Assembly (NCBI GenBank): GCA_020718945.1
Contig: DYRB01000082.1
Span: forward strand, 3,889 to 9,900
Length of the DNA: 6,012 nt
From: Lamprocystis purpurea
GTDB taxonomy: Bacteria; Pseudomonadota; Gammaproteobacteria; Chromatiales; Chromatiaceae
Direction: 5' to 3'
The notes beneath the pieces are model-generated. The model saw only the letters and a program-made list of their open reading frames with translations, did not search any database and was not told the origin of the DNA. This document shows, in pieces, positions 1-5,577 of this stretch. The translations under genes were made by a program, and so were the position numbers. Numbering within the stretch: position 1 is the stretch's first letter; every line of letters starts with the position of its first letter.

Positions 1-1
1 G

Positions 2-241
2 GTCTATGTGGCCCCGGGCGGGCGGGCGGTCCTGACCTTTCCGGGGTCTTACACCGACGAGGGCGGTGAACTGGCCCTAGCCCTGGGGGCCCTGCACCGG
101 CTGCCCAGCCGCAAGCGCCTGGCGGTCCGGGACATCGACGGGGTCGCGGCGGCCCAGTCGCCCCTGCGGGAACGGTTCACGGCGGCGGGCTTCAGTCTGG
201 ACTATGACGCCTTGGCCCCCGCCGGTTGGGGCGCGACCTGA
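2..241 (+). CDS. Lhr-like DEAD/DEAH-box helicase, C-terminal end (partial)
   Basis: The frame is open from the first complete codon (position 2) to a TGA at 239-241, giving 79 residues of a protein that begins upstream. The segment starts VYVAPGGRAVLTF and ends with SPLRERFTAAGFSLDYDAL. This resembles the extreme C-terminus of Lhr-family helicases: a 'lyl.rgGr.lltf' strand, then helices, then an 'idG.....SPl...l..AGF' stretch. Lhr proteins are large cytosolic superfamily 2 helicases linked to DNA repair. The helicase core is outside the window, so no Walker or DEAH motif can be checked. Codons are strongly G/C-ending like the rest of the core genes. The gene ends 9 bases before the convergent ampD stop, and no terminator hairpin is visible between them. 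The assignment rests only on this short tail; another helicase or an unrelated protein is possible. Confidence 0.6.
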   Translation, partial: VYVAPGGRAVLTFPGSYTDEGGELALALGALHRLPSRKRLAVRDIDGVAAAQSPLRERFTAAGFSLDYDALAPAGWGAT

Positions 242-250
242 AACGGGCGT

Positions 251-817
251 TCAGCCAATCAGGGCCCTATAGCGCCCCCAGTCGAAGTGCGGCCCGGGGT
301 CGGTCTTGCGCCCCGGGCTTAGGTCGCTGTGGCCGGCGATGCGCCCCTGGGTGATACCCAGGTAGGCGGCCATCAGGTCCCGGGTTACCGTGGCCAATAC
401 CTGGTATTGAACTTGGGAAAAGGGTATATCGTCACTGCCCTCGAGTTCGATGCCGATGGAGTAGTCGTTGCACCGCTCCCGCCCCTGGAAGCAGGACACA
501 CCGGCGTGCCAGGCCCGCTCGCCGAAGGGGACGTACTGGATGCAGGCCCCGTTGCGGCGGATGAGCAAGTGGGCAGAGACCGGCACCCCGGCGATGTCCC
601 GAAAATAGGGGTGGGCCTGGGGGTCCAGACGACCGAGGAACAGGTCGTCGATCCAGGGCCCGCCGAACTCCCCCGGCGGCAGGCTGATGTTGTGGATCAC
701 CAGCAGGTCGATGGCGGCCCCGGCGGGGCGGGCATTGCAGAAGGGCGAGGGGCGCCGTTGTGCCCGGATCAGCCAGCCGTCTGCATCCACGGGCCCCGCA
801 GTTGCTTGGCCGCTCAC
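251..817 (-). CDS. ampD: 1,6-anhydro-N-acetylmuramyl-L-alanine amidase AmpD
   Basis: This cytosolic zinc amidase (amidase_2 family) cuts the bond between anhydro-MurNAc and L-Ala in recycled muropeptides. In species with AmpR/AmpC its loss raises beta-lactamase expression. With the start chosen here it has 188 residues, close to the E. coli enzyme (about 183). The family core runs from DGWLIRAQRRPSP to the end. Visible hallmarks are VIHNISLPPGEFGGPW (zinc ligand H42), SAHLLIRRNG, RAWHAGVS, QGRERCNDYSIGIELEG (E124), and AGHSDLSPGRKTDPGP (H163, K171, D173). The frame stays open to 1105 and the only internal ATG is at 889. I prefer the GTG at 817 because GAAGG lies 8 bases before it, and because the extra 24 residues from 889 match nothing in the family and have mixed third bases unlike the gene body. 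A GTG at 790 is a third option. No ampE neighbour is seen. Function is near certain; the start is not. Confidence 0.95.
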   Translation of the reverse strand: MSGQATAGPVDADGWLIRAQRRPSPFCNARPAGAAIDLLVIHNISLPPGEFGGPWIDDLFLGRLDPQAHPYFRDIAGVPVSAHLLIRRNGACIQYVPFGERAWHAGVSCFQGRERCNDYSIGIELEGSDDIPFSQVQYQVLATVTRDLMAAYLGITQGRIAGHSDLSPGRKTDPGPHFDWGRYRALIG

Positions 818-1325
818 AGGTTCGGCCTTCGGGGCTTGACCCCCCGTTTGATCCGCACCAGGATTGCAACCAAGCCGGTCTGAGGGCATCCGGGGGCACG
901 AGCGGGGAAGGTGCGGGGGCCGATGCGGATCTTGGCTGTCATGGGGTATGGGCAAGAAGGGACCAGGGGACAACGATAGCACCCAAGGGACGCGACCGCG
1001 CCCTGTGGTGATCGTCGCCGCGACGCGCCAGCCGGCCCTGACCCACCGGGAGGTCGAAATGACCCGACCCTGGCCCTTGTCCTGCAACCGCACGGCAAGA
1101 CACAATCCGTCCGTGGGCGAAGAAGGCAGTGCCGGGCACAGGGATAGTGGTCCGGTCTTTGCTTAGCCTCGGAATGGCACAGACTTCAAGGCCGGCCCTG
1201 CATGGGCAAGGGCTCCCCTCTGAAGATTAGGTCTATATACTGGCTGGAGTGGGGTCGTCGGGCCTCCAAGTCAGCAGTGACGCAAGGCGCAGACGCCCGC
1301 AACCGTTTTTCGGAGCAACAACTCA
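818..1325. other. Long intergenic region between divergent ampD and DUF1631 genes
   Basis: About 500 bases with no ORF that has gene-like codon use; several short overlapping frames exist but none looks like a protein family. It must contain the promoters of both flanking genes. Weak signals are an extended -10-like TGCTATCGT on the minus strand (981-973), facing ampD but with no -35, and TATATACT on the plus strand (1234-1241). There is also a small inverted repeat, GTGCC-G-GGCAC (1129-1139). A 35-codon frame at 1059-1166 is preceded by a strong ribosome-binding sequence (GGGAGGT, 1048-1054) and is discussed under findings. A T-run at 1304-1308 has no stable stem directly before it, so I do not call a terminator. 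No tRNA or known riboswitch is recognisable. Confidence 0.6.
1234..1241 (+). promoter_or_regulatory. Candidate -10 region for the DUF1631 gene
   Basis: TATATACT offers two overlapping sigma70-like -10 hexamers (TATATA and TATACT) about 85 bases before the GTG start, in the most AT-rich patch of the gap. No recognisable TTGACA-like -35 lies 16-18 bases upstream, so the call is weak. Confidence 0.28.
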
Positions 1326-3524
1326 GTGATCGACGCTAGGGGTGGTCAAGGCCAGAAAGGCGGGGTGGGTACACCCACTAGCCTGGAGGGATTCCTGTTG
1401 GCCTGCCGGGAGCCCTTCCAGCGCGAGATCCCGCCCCTGCTCGACGCCCTGTTCGACAAGCTCGACGACGCCCTCTACGACCTCGCCGACAAGGCCGGCA
1501 GCGACCGCCTCTACGCCCGCTACTACGACGCCATGCGGCTGTTCCGCAAGCAGAATCGCAACGTCAAGGCGATCTTCCTGCGGCAACTCGAGCGCACCTC
1601 CGAGCTGACCGCCAGCGGCCTGGTCGAGCCGGACTCCGGATTCCTCGACAGCCTCCGTGCGGAAGATTTCGCCCTGGTGGAAGAGGCGGAGTTGGAGGAG
1701 ACCCTGGCGGTGGGCAACCTGGTATCCAAGGCGGAGAGCCGCTACCACCGCCAACTCCACGAGTTGGGCTGCTTCCTCGGCGCGCTCCTGAGCCGCCGAG
1801 AGCTTCCGGCACGGGCCAATCCCCTCGGACCAGTGGCGGTGTGCGACGCCTTTTGCGCCGCCCTCAAACCGCTGCAGGACATCGACCTGGCGATCAAACT
1901 GGTCGCCTACAAGCTGTTCGATAAGCACGTGATGGACCACCTCGGCGGGGTCTACGACCAGTGCCTGGCCCTGGCCCGCGACCGCGGGCACGGCGCCACT
2001 CCGGCGACCCGGGGCACCGCCACCAACCGCCCGGGGCCGGCCGCCTCCCTGTCCCGGGAGACACAGGCCCTGCGACCCAGGTCGGCCGAGGCCGCTCAGC
2101 GGGCACTGACCGAGGCCGTTGGGCGAATCCCCTTCGACGAACTCCGTGCCCTGCTCGACCAGTGGCGCTCTCCCCGCCCTCAGACTACCGATGCCGGCGA
2201 AACGGTGACGGTACAGACCTCCGAGTTGACGGCCATCCTGACCCAGTTGCAGGATGCGATGCGATCCGCCCGCAACGGGCCTATTGCAAGTCTGGAGGTC
2301 CGCAGCCGGCTGGACGGCGCCCTCAATGCCCACCACCCGGGCCAGGTCGCTGGCCGGCGTTCCCTGGGCGAGATCGATGAAGACACCCTGGATCTGGTGT
2401 TCCTGCTGTTCGAGTCCATAGTCCAGGGCGGCGACTTCCCGGACCCGATCAAGGCCCTGGTCGGCCGGCTGCAAATACCCCTGGTCAAGCTCGCACTGCT
2501 GGATAAGACCTTCTTCGACGACCGCGACCACCCGGCCCGCCGACTGCTGAACCGCATCGCCGACGCGGTGGTCGGCTGGGCGGAGGACGAAGACCGCACC
2601 CCCGACAGCCTCTACGGGCGCATCGAGCGCCTCGTCGAGCGAATCATCGCCGAGTTCGACCGGGACCTGACCCTCTTCGCCCGGCTCGACGCCGAGCTGG
2701 CCGCCTACCTGTCCCACGAGGCGGTGCGGGTCCGCGCCATAGAGGCCAACGTATGCTCCATCGCCGCCGGGCGCGACCGCATGGCCTCCGCACGGCGCAA
2801 GGCCCAGGCAGTCATCGACGAGCGCCTCACCCGGGGCCCGCGGGTCCCGGAGGTGGTGGAATCCCTGCTCACCGAGGGCTGGCGGGAGGTCCTGTTCGCC
2901 GCCTATCTGTCCGGGGGTGAGGGCAGCCGGGAGTGGCTCACCGCGGTGGACGTGGTGGACCGCTTGCTGTGGAGCGTCCAGCCCAAGATCGCGAGCGACG
3001 ACCGCCGCGACCTCCTGCGCGGCGTCCCGGACCTGCTGCGCACCCTGCGTGGGGGCCTGACCGCCGTCGCCTTCGACCAGCGCCTGCTGTCGCGTTGGTT
3101 CAAGGAACTCCAGGCCCTGCACCTGACCGCGCTGCGCGGCGCCGCCGGGTCCCAGGACCTGGCCGTTGCCCGGCAAACCCCCCGAGAGACACCCGTCGCG
3201 GCCAACCCCGGTACCACTGCACCGCGCACCTCACCGGGGACCGGCGCGGAGACCGCCGGACTGCTGCGCCGCCTGGTCCCCGGGTCCTGGGTCGAGCTGG
3301 TGCGCGACGACGCCCGCCGGGTGCGGGTCAAGCTCGCCTGGGTGAGCGGCGACGGCCAAAGCCTGCAATTCGTCGACCGCCAGGGGCGCGAGGGGCCGCA
3401 CATGGCCCGAGACGACCTGGCCATCCTGCTGGAATACGGCCTGGCCAACCTGGTCCGGGGCGAGGACGACCTGCCCCTGGTCGACCGTGCCATCGCCACC
3501 CTCGCCCGCACCCTGAACAACTGA
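1326..3524 (+). CDS. DUF1631 family protein (uncharacterised, cytosolic)
   Basis: The 732-residue product matches the DUF1631 family (PF07793), sometimes mislabelled thymidine phosphorylase; its function is unknown. The conserved N-terminal block starts near residue 19, with LEGFLLACREPF and then LLDALFDKLDDALYDLADKAGSDRLYARYYDAMRLFRKQ. The rest is mostly helical, with no signal peptide or membrane segment. Two low-complexity Pro/Ala/Thr linkers (about 217-258 and 603-645) divide it into an N-terminal domain, a central helical domain, and a small C-terminal beta-rich module (about 650-710, PGSWVEL...RVKLAWVS...LQFVDRQG). That module recalls the PilZ-like tail seen in this family. The GTG start has CGGAG 12 bases upstream. 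A TTG at 1398, after GGAGGGA, would remove the Gly-rich first 24 residues but also part of the conserved block. Divergent from ampD and upstream of nadC, it has a 135-base gap to nadC, so co-transcription is possible but not shown. Confidence 0.88.
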   Translation: MIDARGGQGQKGGVGTPTSLEGFLLACREPFQREIPPLLDALFDKLDDALYDLADKAGSDRLYARYYDAMRLFRKQNRNVKAIFLRQLERTSELTASGLVEPDSGFLDSLRAEDFALVEEAELEETLAVGNLVSKAESRYHRQLHELGCFLGALLSRRELPARANPLGPVAVCDAFCAALKPLQDIDLAIKLVAYKLFDKHVMDHLGGVYDQCLALARDRGHGATPATRGTATNRPGPAASLSRETQALRPRSAEAAQRALTEAVGRIPFDELRALLDQWRSPRPQTTDAGETVTVQTSELTAILTQLQDAMRSARNGPIASLEVRSRLDGALNAHHPGQVAGRRSLGEIDEDTLDLVFLLFESIVQGGDFPDPIKALVGRLQIPLVKLALLDKTFFDDRDHPARRLLNRIADAVVGWAEDEDRTPDSLYGRIERLVERIIAEFDRDLTLFARLDAELAAYLSHEAVRVRAIEANVCSIAAGRDRMASARRKAQAVIDERLTRGPRVPEVVESLLTEGWREVLFAAYLSGGEGSREWLTAVDVVDRLLWSVQPKIASDDRRDLLRGVPDLLRTLRGGLTAVAFDQRLLSRWFKELQALHLTALRGAAGSQDLAVARQTPRETPVAANPGTTAPRTSPGTGAETAGLLRRLVPGSWVELVRDDARRVRVKLAWVSGDGQSLQFVDRQGREGPHMARDDLAILLEYGLANLVRGEDDLPLVDRAIATLARTLNN

Positions 3525-3578
3525 CCGGCCTCGGCCCCGCGCTCTCCCCCGATAGCCCCTGCGGAAACCCCGTGCGGT

Positions 3579-3584
3579 TACAAT
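3579..3584 (+). promoter_or_regulatory. Candidate -10 hexamer of nadC
   Basis: TACAAT matches the sigma70 -10 consensus at five of six bases and lies 75 bases before the nadC ATG, in the gap after the DUF1631 stop. No good -35 is seen 16-18 bases upstream, where the sequence is C-rich. It would give nadC its own promoter besides any read-through from upstream. Confidence 0.4.
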
Positions 3585-3591
3585 CCCGGCA

Positions 3592-3610
3592 GTCGGCGCC
3601 CCATGCCGAC
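3592..3610 (+). promoter_or_regulatory. Inverted repeat in the nadC leader
   Basis: GTCGGC (3592-3597) and GCCGAC (3605-3610) form a perfect 6-base inverted repeat around a 7-base spacer. It lies just after the candidate -10, about where transcription would start. It could be an operator or a 5' hairpin. There is no T-run, so it is not a terminator for the DUF1631 gene. In this GC-rich sequence a chance origin is quite possible. Confidence 0.25.
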
Positions 3611-3659
3611 AAGCCCAGGGGGCCTGCTCGACGGCCCCTTGCCACCGGAGTAACCCACC

Positions 3660-4541
3660 ATGACGTCAGCAACGGGTCCAGCGCCGACCAACATCCCAAG
3701 GCCACGCCTGCCGCCCCCGGAGGCCATTGAGCGCGAGGTCCGCGACGCCCTGACCGAAGACCTAGGCGAAGGGGACCTCACCGCCGCGCTCTTGCCTGAA
3801 ACGCGCCAGGCCCGCGGCCAGGTCATCACCCGCGAGCCCGGGGTACTGTGCGGCCGACCCTGGCTCGACGGGGTGTTTCACCTGCTGGACCCGGGCATCC
3901 GCATCCACTGGGAGGTGGCGGACGGCGAGCGCATCGCCGCCGGCGAGCGGTTGTGCACCCTCACCGGGGGCATCCGCGGCCTGCTGACCGGCGAGCGCAC
4001 GGCGCTCAACTACCTGCAAACCCTCTCCGGCACCGCCTCCCTGGCGCGCCGCTACGCCGACGCCGTGGCCGGGTTGCCGACGCGCATCCTCGACACCCGC
4101 AAGACCATCCCCGGGCTGCGCCTGCAACAGAAGTACGCCACCGCCTGCGGCGGCTGCCACAACCACAGGTTCGGGCTCTACGACGCCATCCTGATCAAGG
4201 AGAACCACATCCTCGCCGCCGGCTCCATCCCCGCTGCCCTGGCCGCCGCGGCCGCGACAGCCCCCGGGGTGCCGGTGGAGATCGAGGTGGAGTCCCTGGA
4301 CGAACTGGGCCAGGCCCTGGATGCCGGGGCGCGCCACGTCCTCCTGGACAATTTTCCTCTGGACCTGCTGCGCGAGGCGGTGGGGCTGGCCGCCGGCCGG
4401 GCCCGGCTGGAGGCCTCCGGCGGCATCCGCCTGGAGGGCATCCGCGCCATTGCCGAGACCGGGGTGGACGACATATCGGTGGGGGCGCTGACCAAGCATG
4501 TCCGGGCCCTGGACCTGTCCATGCGGCTGGTGGCGGAGTGA
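3660..4541 (+). CDS. nadC: Quinolinate phosphoribosyltransferase (decarboxylating), NadC
   Basis: NadC converts quinolinate and PRPP to nicotinate mononucleotide, CO2 and pyrophosphate, the entry of the de novo pathway into NAD in the cytosol. The 293-residue length is normal for the family. The N-terminal domain opens with VRDALTEDLGEGDLTAALLP (about 28-46). The barrel carries GERTALNYLQTLSGTAS (R113), ILDTRKTIPGLR (R147, K148), KYATACGGCHNHRFGLYDAILIKENH (H169, R170, K180), VEIEVES (E209), LLDNF (D230), EASGGI (251-256) and GVDDISVGALTKH (268-280). These match the known substrate- and phosphate-binding residues. A Cys replaces the third Gly of the usual GGG before NHR, which I believe also occurs in relatives. 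The ATG start has CCGGAG nine bases upstream and fits the family N-terminus. It lies 135 bases after the DUF1631 gene and is followed by a hairpin and repeats. Confidence 0.97.
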   Translation: MTSATGPAPTNIPRPRLPPPEAIEREVRDALTEDLGEGDLTAALLPETRQARGQVITREPGVLCGRPWLDGVFHLLDPGIRIHWEVADGERIAAGERLCTLTGGIRGLLTGERTALNYLQTLSGTASLARRYADAVAGLPTRILDTRKTIPGLRLQQKYATACGGCHNHRFGLYDAILIKENHILAAGSIPAALAAAAATAPGVPVEIEVESLDELGQALDAGARHVLLDNFPLDLLREAVGLAAGRARLEASGGIRLEGIRAIAETGVDDISVGALTKHVRALDLSMRLVAE

Positions 4542-4547
4542 GGGGGG

Positions 4548-4569
4548 GGAGCGCTGGCGTCCCGCCGGC
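4548..4569 (-). repeat. Degenerate inverted unit of the intergenic hairpin repeat
   Basis: Read on the plus strand, this begins GGAGCGCTGGCGTCC and ends GCCGGC. The reverse complement of the distal half of the 4646-4711 repeat (GGAGCGCCGGCATCTT then GCCGGC) matches it at about 18 of 22 positions. It therefore looks like a diverged half-unit in opposite orientation, starting 7 bases after the nadC stop. Similar GC-rich palindromic words can also arise by chance. Confidence 0.45.
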
Positions 4570-4570
4570 T

Positions 4571-4590
4571 AGCCGCCGATAGGCGGCTTT
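4571..4590 (+). terminator. Possible rho-independent terminator of nadC
   Basis: AGCCGCC (4571-4577) and GGCGGCT (4582-4588) pair perfectly around the tetraloop GATA, giving a 7-base GC-rich stem 29 bases after the nadC stop. The T-run is only three long (4588-4590) before GG, so termination may be weak, or the stem may be part of the surrounding repeat element. Confidence 0.4.
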
Positions 4591-4645
4591 GGAGGCCAAC
4601 AAACGCCTTGGACCTTGCCGACGGAACTGCGGCCCAGCGTCCCAC

Positions 4646-4711
4646 ACCACCGGCGGGACGCCGGTGGACCCAGTGCCGGCAAGATGCCGGCGCTCCCGGG
4701 ATGCCGGCGCT
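4646..4711 (+). repeat. Intergenic twin-hairpin repeat (REP-like), copy 1
   Basis: This 66-base copy matches 5494-5559 at 61 positions without gaps. The first hairpin has perfect 9-base arms CCACCGGCG / CGCCGGTGG with loop GGA (4647-4667). The second has 10-base arms AGTGCCGGCA / TGCCGGCGCT with loop AGA (4672-4694), fully paired in RNA if one G-U is allowed. The word ATGCCGGCGCT is then repeated at 4701-4711. Layout and intergenic position resemble REP/BIME-type elements. Translated, such repeats give spurious peptides like AGILPAL, which I recall from many annotated genomes, so I infer the element is dispersed. No transposase is nearby. Confidence 0.85.
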
Positions 4712-4740
4712 GCCGGGTCGGGCGCCCCGTCCTGCCGAAC

Positions 4741-4773
4741 GGACCCATCGTGCTATGCTTCCGGTCCAGGACC
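4741..4773 (+). promoter_or_regulatory. Candidate promoter and autoregulatory operator of the DUF433-DUF5615 cassette
   Basis: TGCTATGCT (4751-4759) is an extended -10 element (TGn then TATGCT) 22 bases before the antitoxin start; no clear -35 is seen. GGACC occurs at 4741-4745 and 4769-4773, each followed closely by CATC or ATC. GGTCC at 4763-4767 makes an 11-base inverted repeat (GGTCC-A-GGACC) over the ribosome-binding region. Half-sites on both sides of a -10 are what an autorepressing antitoxin operator would look like. This is inference. Confidence 0.38.
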
Positions 4774-4781
4774 ATCAGACA

Positions 4782-5030
4782 ATGGAGATCCCTTTGGAAA
4801 TCAGGCAACTCGACCGAATTACGCTTGACCCGGCAGTCATGGGTGGAAAGCCGTGTATTCGCGGTATGCGTGTGACGGTTGGCATGATCGTCGGCATGAT
4901 CGCCAGCGGTCACGATCAGACCGAAGTGCTGGCCCTTTACCCCTACCTGGAGTCACAGGACATAGCCCAAGCGCTCAGCTACGCCGCCTGGCGCTCCGAA
5001 GAGGTAGAGGCCGCCATCGCCTGCGCATGA
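4782..5030 (+). CDS. DUF433 domain protein, putative antitoxin
   Basis: The 82-residue product is almost wholly a DUF433 domain (PF04255), a small helical DNA-binding-like fold common in antitoxins. Family hallmarks are DRITLDPAVMGGKPCIRGMRVTV (11-33), with the GKPCIRG signature, and ALYPYLESQDIAQALSYAAW (51-70). It probably binds and neutralises the downstream PIN-like protein and represses their shared promoter, by analogy with other type II pairs. The frame is open back to 4608, but that extension would translate repeat DNA. The ATG at 4782 gives the normal length and has AGGA 10 bases upstream; a TTG at 4794 is an alternative. Its stop overlaps the next start (ATGA), implying translational coupling. 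About 24 of 82 codons end in A or T, far more than in nadC, which suggests later acquisition. Family call strong; antitoxin role inferred. Confidence 0.9.
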   Translation: MEIPLEIRQLDRITLDPAVMGGKPCIRGMRVTVGMIVGMIASGHDQTEVLALYPYLESQDIAQALSYAAWRSEEVEAAIACA

Positions 5031-5392
5031 AGTTCCTCTTGGACATGAACCTGTCCCCCGCCTGGGTGCCCAGGTTGCAGGAGGCGGGATGGGAAGCATG
5101 GCATTGGTCCGAAGTCGGCGATGCCGCCGCAAGCGATGCGCAGATCATGGCTTGGTCCTTGGCGAACGGGTACTGCGTCATCACCAACGACCTCGACTTC
5201 AGCGCCATTCTCGCCGCGACCAAAGCCAAAGGACCCAGTATTCTTCAGGTCCGCGGTCAAGACCTCTCGCCCGCCACGCTTGCGGATACCCTGTTGGGCG
5301 TGCTGCGTAGCCATATCGGCGCACTCACCAACGGGGCCATCGTGACCCTGGACCTACGCGCGGCGCGCGTCCGGACCCTGCCCCTGTCCTGA
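5027..5392 (+). CDS. DUF5615 PIN-like protein, putative toxin nuclease
   Basis: The 121-residue product fits the DUF5615 family (PF18480), PIN-like proteins usually encoded just after a DUF433 gene. It begins MKFLLDMNLSPAWVPRLQEAGWEAWHW, with the first acidic residue D6. A second conserved acid is D37 in ASDAQIMAWSLANG, and VITNDLDFSAIL supplies T53, D55, D57 and F58. PIN-fold proteins use such an acidic cluster to hold Mg2+ or Mn2+ and cut RNA, so the site looks intact. The end, GAIVTLDLRAARVRTLPL, is the usual terminal strand. The start overlaps the antitoxin stop (ATGA, 5027-5030), so the two are one transcription and translation unit. No signal peptide; cytosolic. I believe Mycobacterium VapBC45 has the same domain pair. 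Toxicity of this copy is untested; the family assignment is strong. Confidence 0.9.
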   Translation: MKFLLDMNLSPAWVPRLQEAGWEAWHWSEVGDAAASDAQIMAWSLANGYCVITNDLDFSAILAATKAKGPSILQVRGQDLSPATLADTLLGVLRSHIGALTNGAIVTLDLRAARVRTLPLS

Positions 5393-5493
5393 CCCCTGGC
5401 GGGACACCGAGACTCTCGGACGAGGCGCGAAGCCTCCGGCTGGACAGCCGCCCCTGGGCACCGGCATGCCGACGAGCGTCGGCGTCTGCACGG
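5393..5493. other. Convergent intergenic segment with small hairpins
   Basis: The toxin stop is followed directly by CTGGCGGGACACCG (5397-5410), a diverged likeness of the first hairpin of the repeat. Two further short inverted repeats follow: GAGGC-GCGAA-GCCTC (5422-5436) and GCCGACG-AG-CGTCGGC (5468-5483). None has a T-run, so no intrinsic terminator can be called. No gene is seen. Confidence 0.45.
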
Positions 5494-5559
5494 ACCACCG
5501 GCGGGACGCCGGTGGACCTGGTGCCGGCAGGATGCCGGCGCTCCGGGGAGGCCGGCGCT
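5494..5559 (+). repeat. Intergenic twin-hairpin repeat (REP-like), copy 2
   Basis: This is the same element as 4646-4711 in the same orientation, 848 bases downstream. The five differences lie mainly in spacer or loop positions. The first hairpin (5495-5515) is identical. In the second (5520-5542, loop GGA) the changes keep pairing through G-U. It lies between the convergent toxin and TRAP genes, 18 bases beyond the TRAP stop. Preserved pairing suggests the structure matters, as DNA or RNA. Confidence 0.85.
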
Positions 5560-5577
5560 CCAGTCGGGGCTTCGGGG

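Noticed and set aside
329..883. A 184-codon plus-strand frame opposite ampD
   Set aside because: It is the antisense of the conserved amidase core and has no family resemblance.
1323..3176. A 617-codon open frame on the minus strand across the DUF1631 gene
   Set aside because: It mirrors the plus-strand codons of a recognisable family. Its product is a Gln/Val/Gly-rich string with no known domain, the usual shadow of high third-position GC.
1326..3524. Thymidine phosphorylase label for the DUF1631 protein
   Set aside because: No thymidine phosphorylase signature motif is present; the label is an old propagated name for this family.
3848..4582. Plus- and minus-strand frames of about 245 codons overlapping nadC
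   Set aside because: Their products are Arg/Pro/Gly-rich or Ala/Gly/Val-rich shadows of NadC; all catalytic motifs belong to the nadC frame.
4608..4781. A 58-codon N-terminal extension of the DUF433 protein
   Set aside because: It would translate the repeat DNA, and the ATG at 4782 gives the normal domain length with a ribosome-binding sequence.
4569..4913. Minus-strand frames containing AGILPAL-like peptides
   Set aside because: These are translations of the REP-like repeat, not proteins.
5422..5436. Terminator for the toxin operon at the GAGGC/GCCTC stem
   Set aside because: The stem is only five bases and has no T-run on either strand.
4646..5559. CRISPR array
   Set aside because: Only two copies exist, 848 bases apart with genes between them; there is no regular short spacing and no cas gene.
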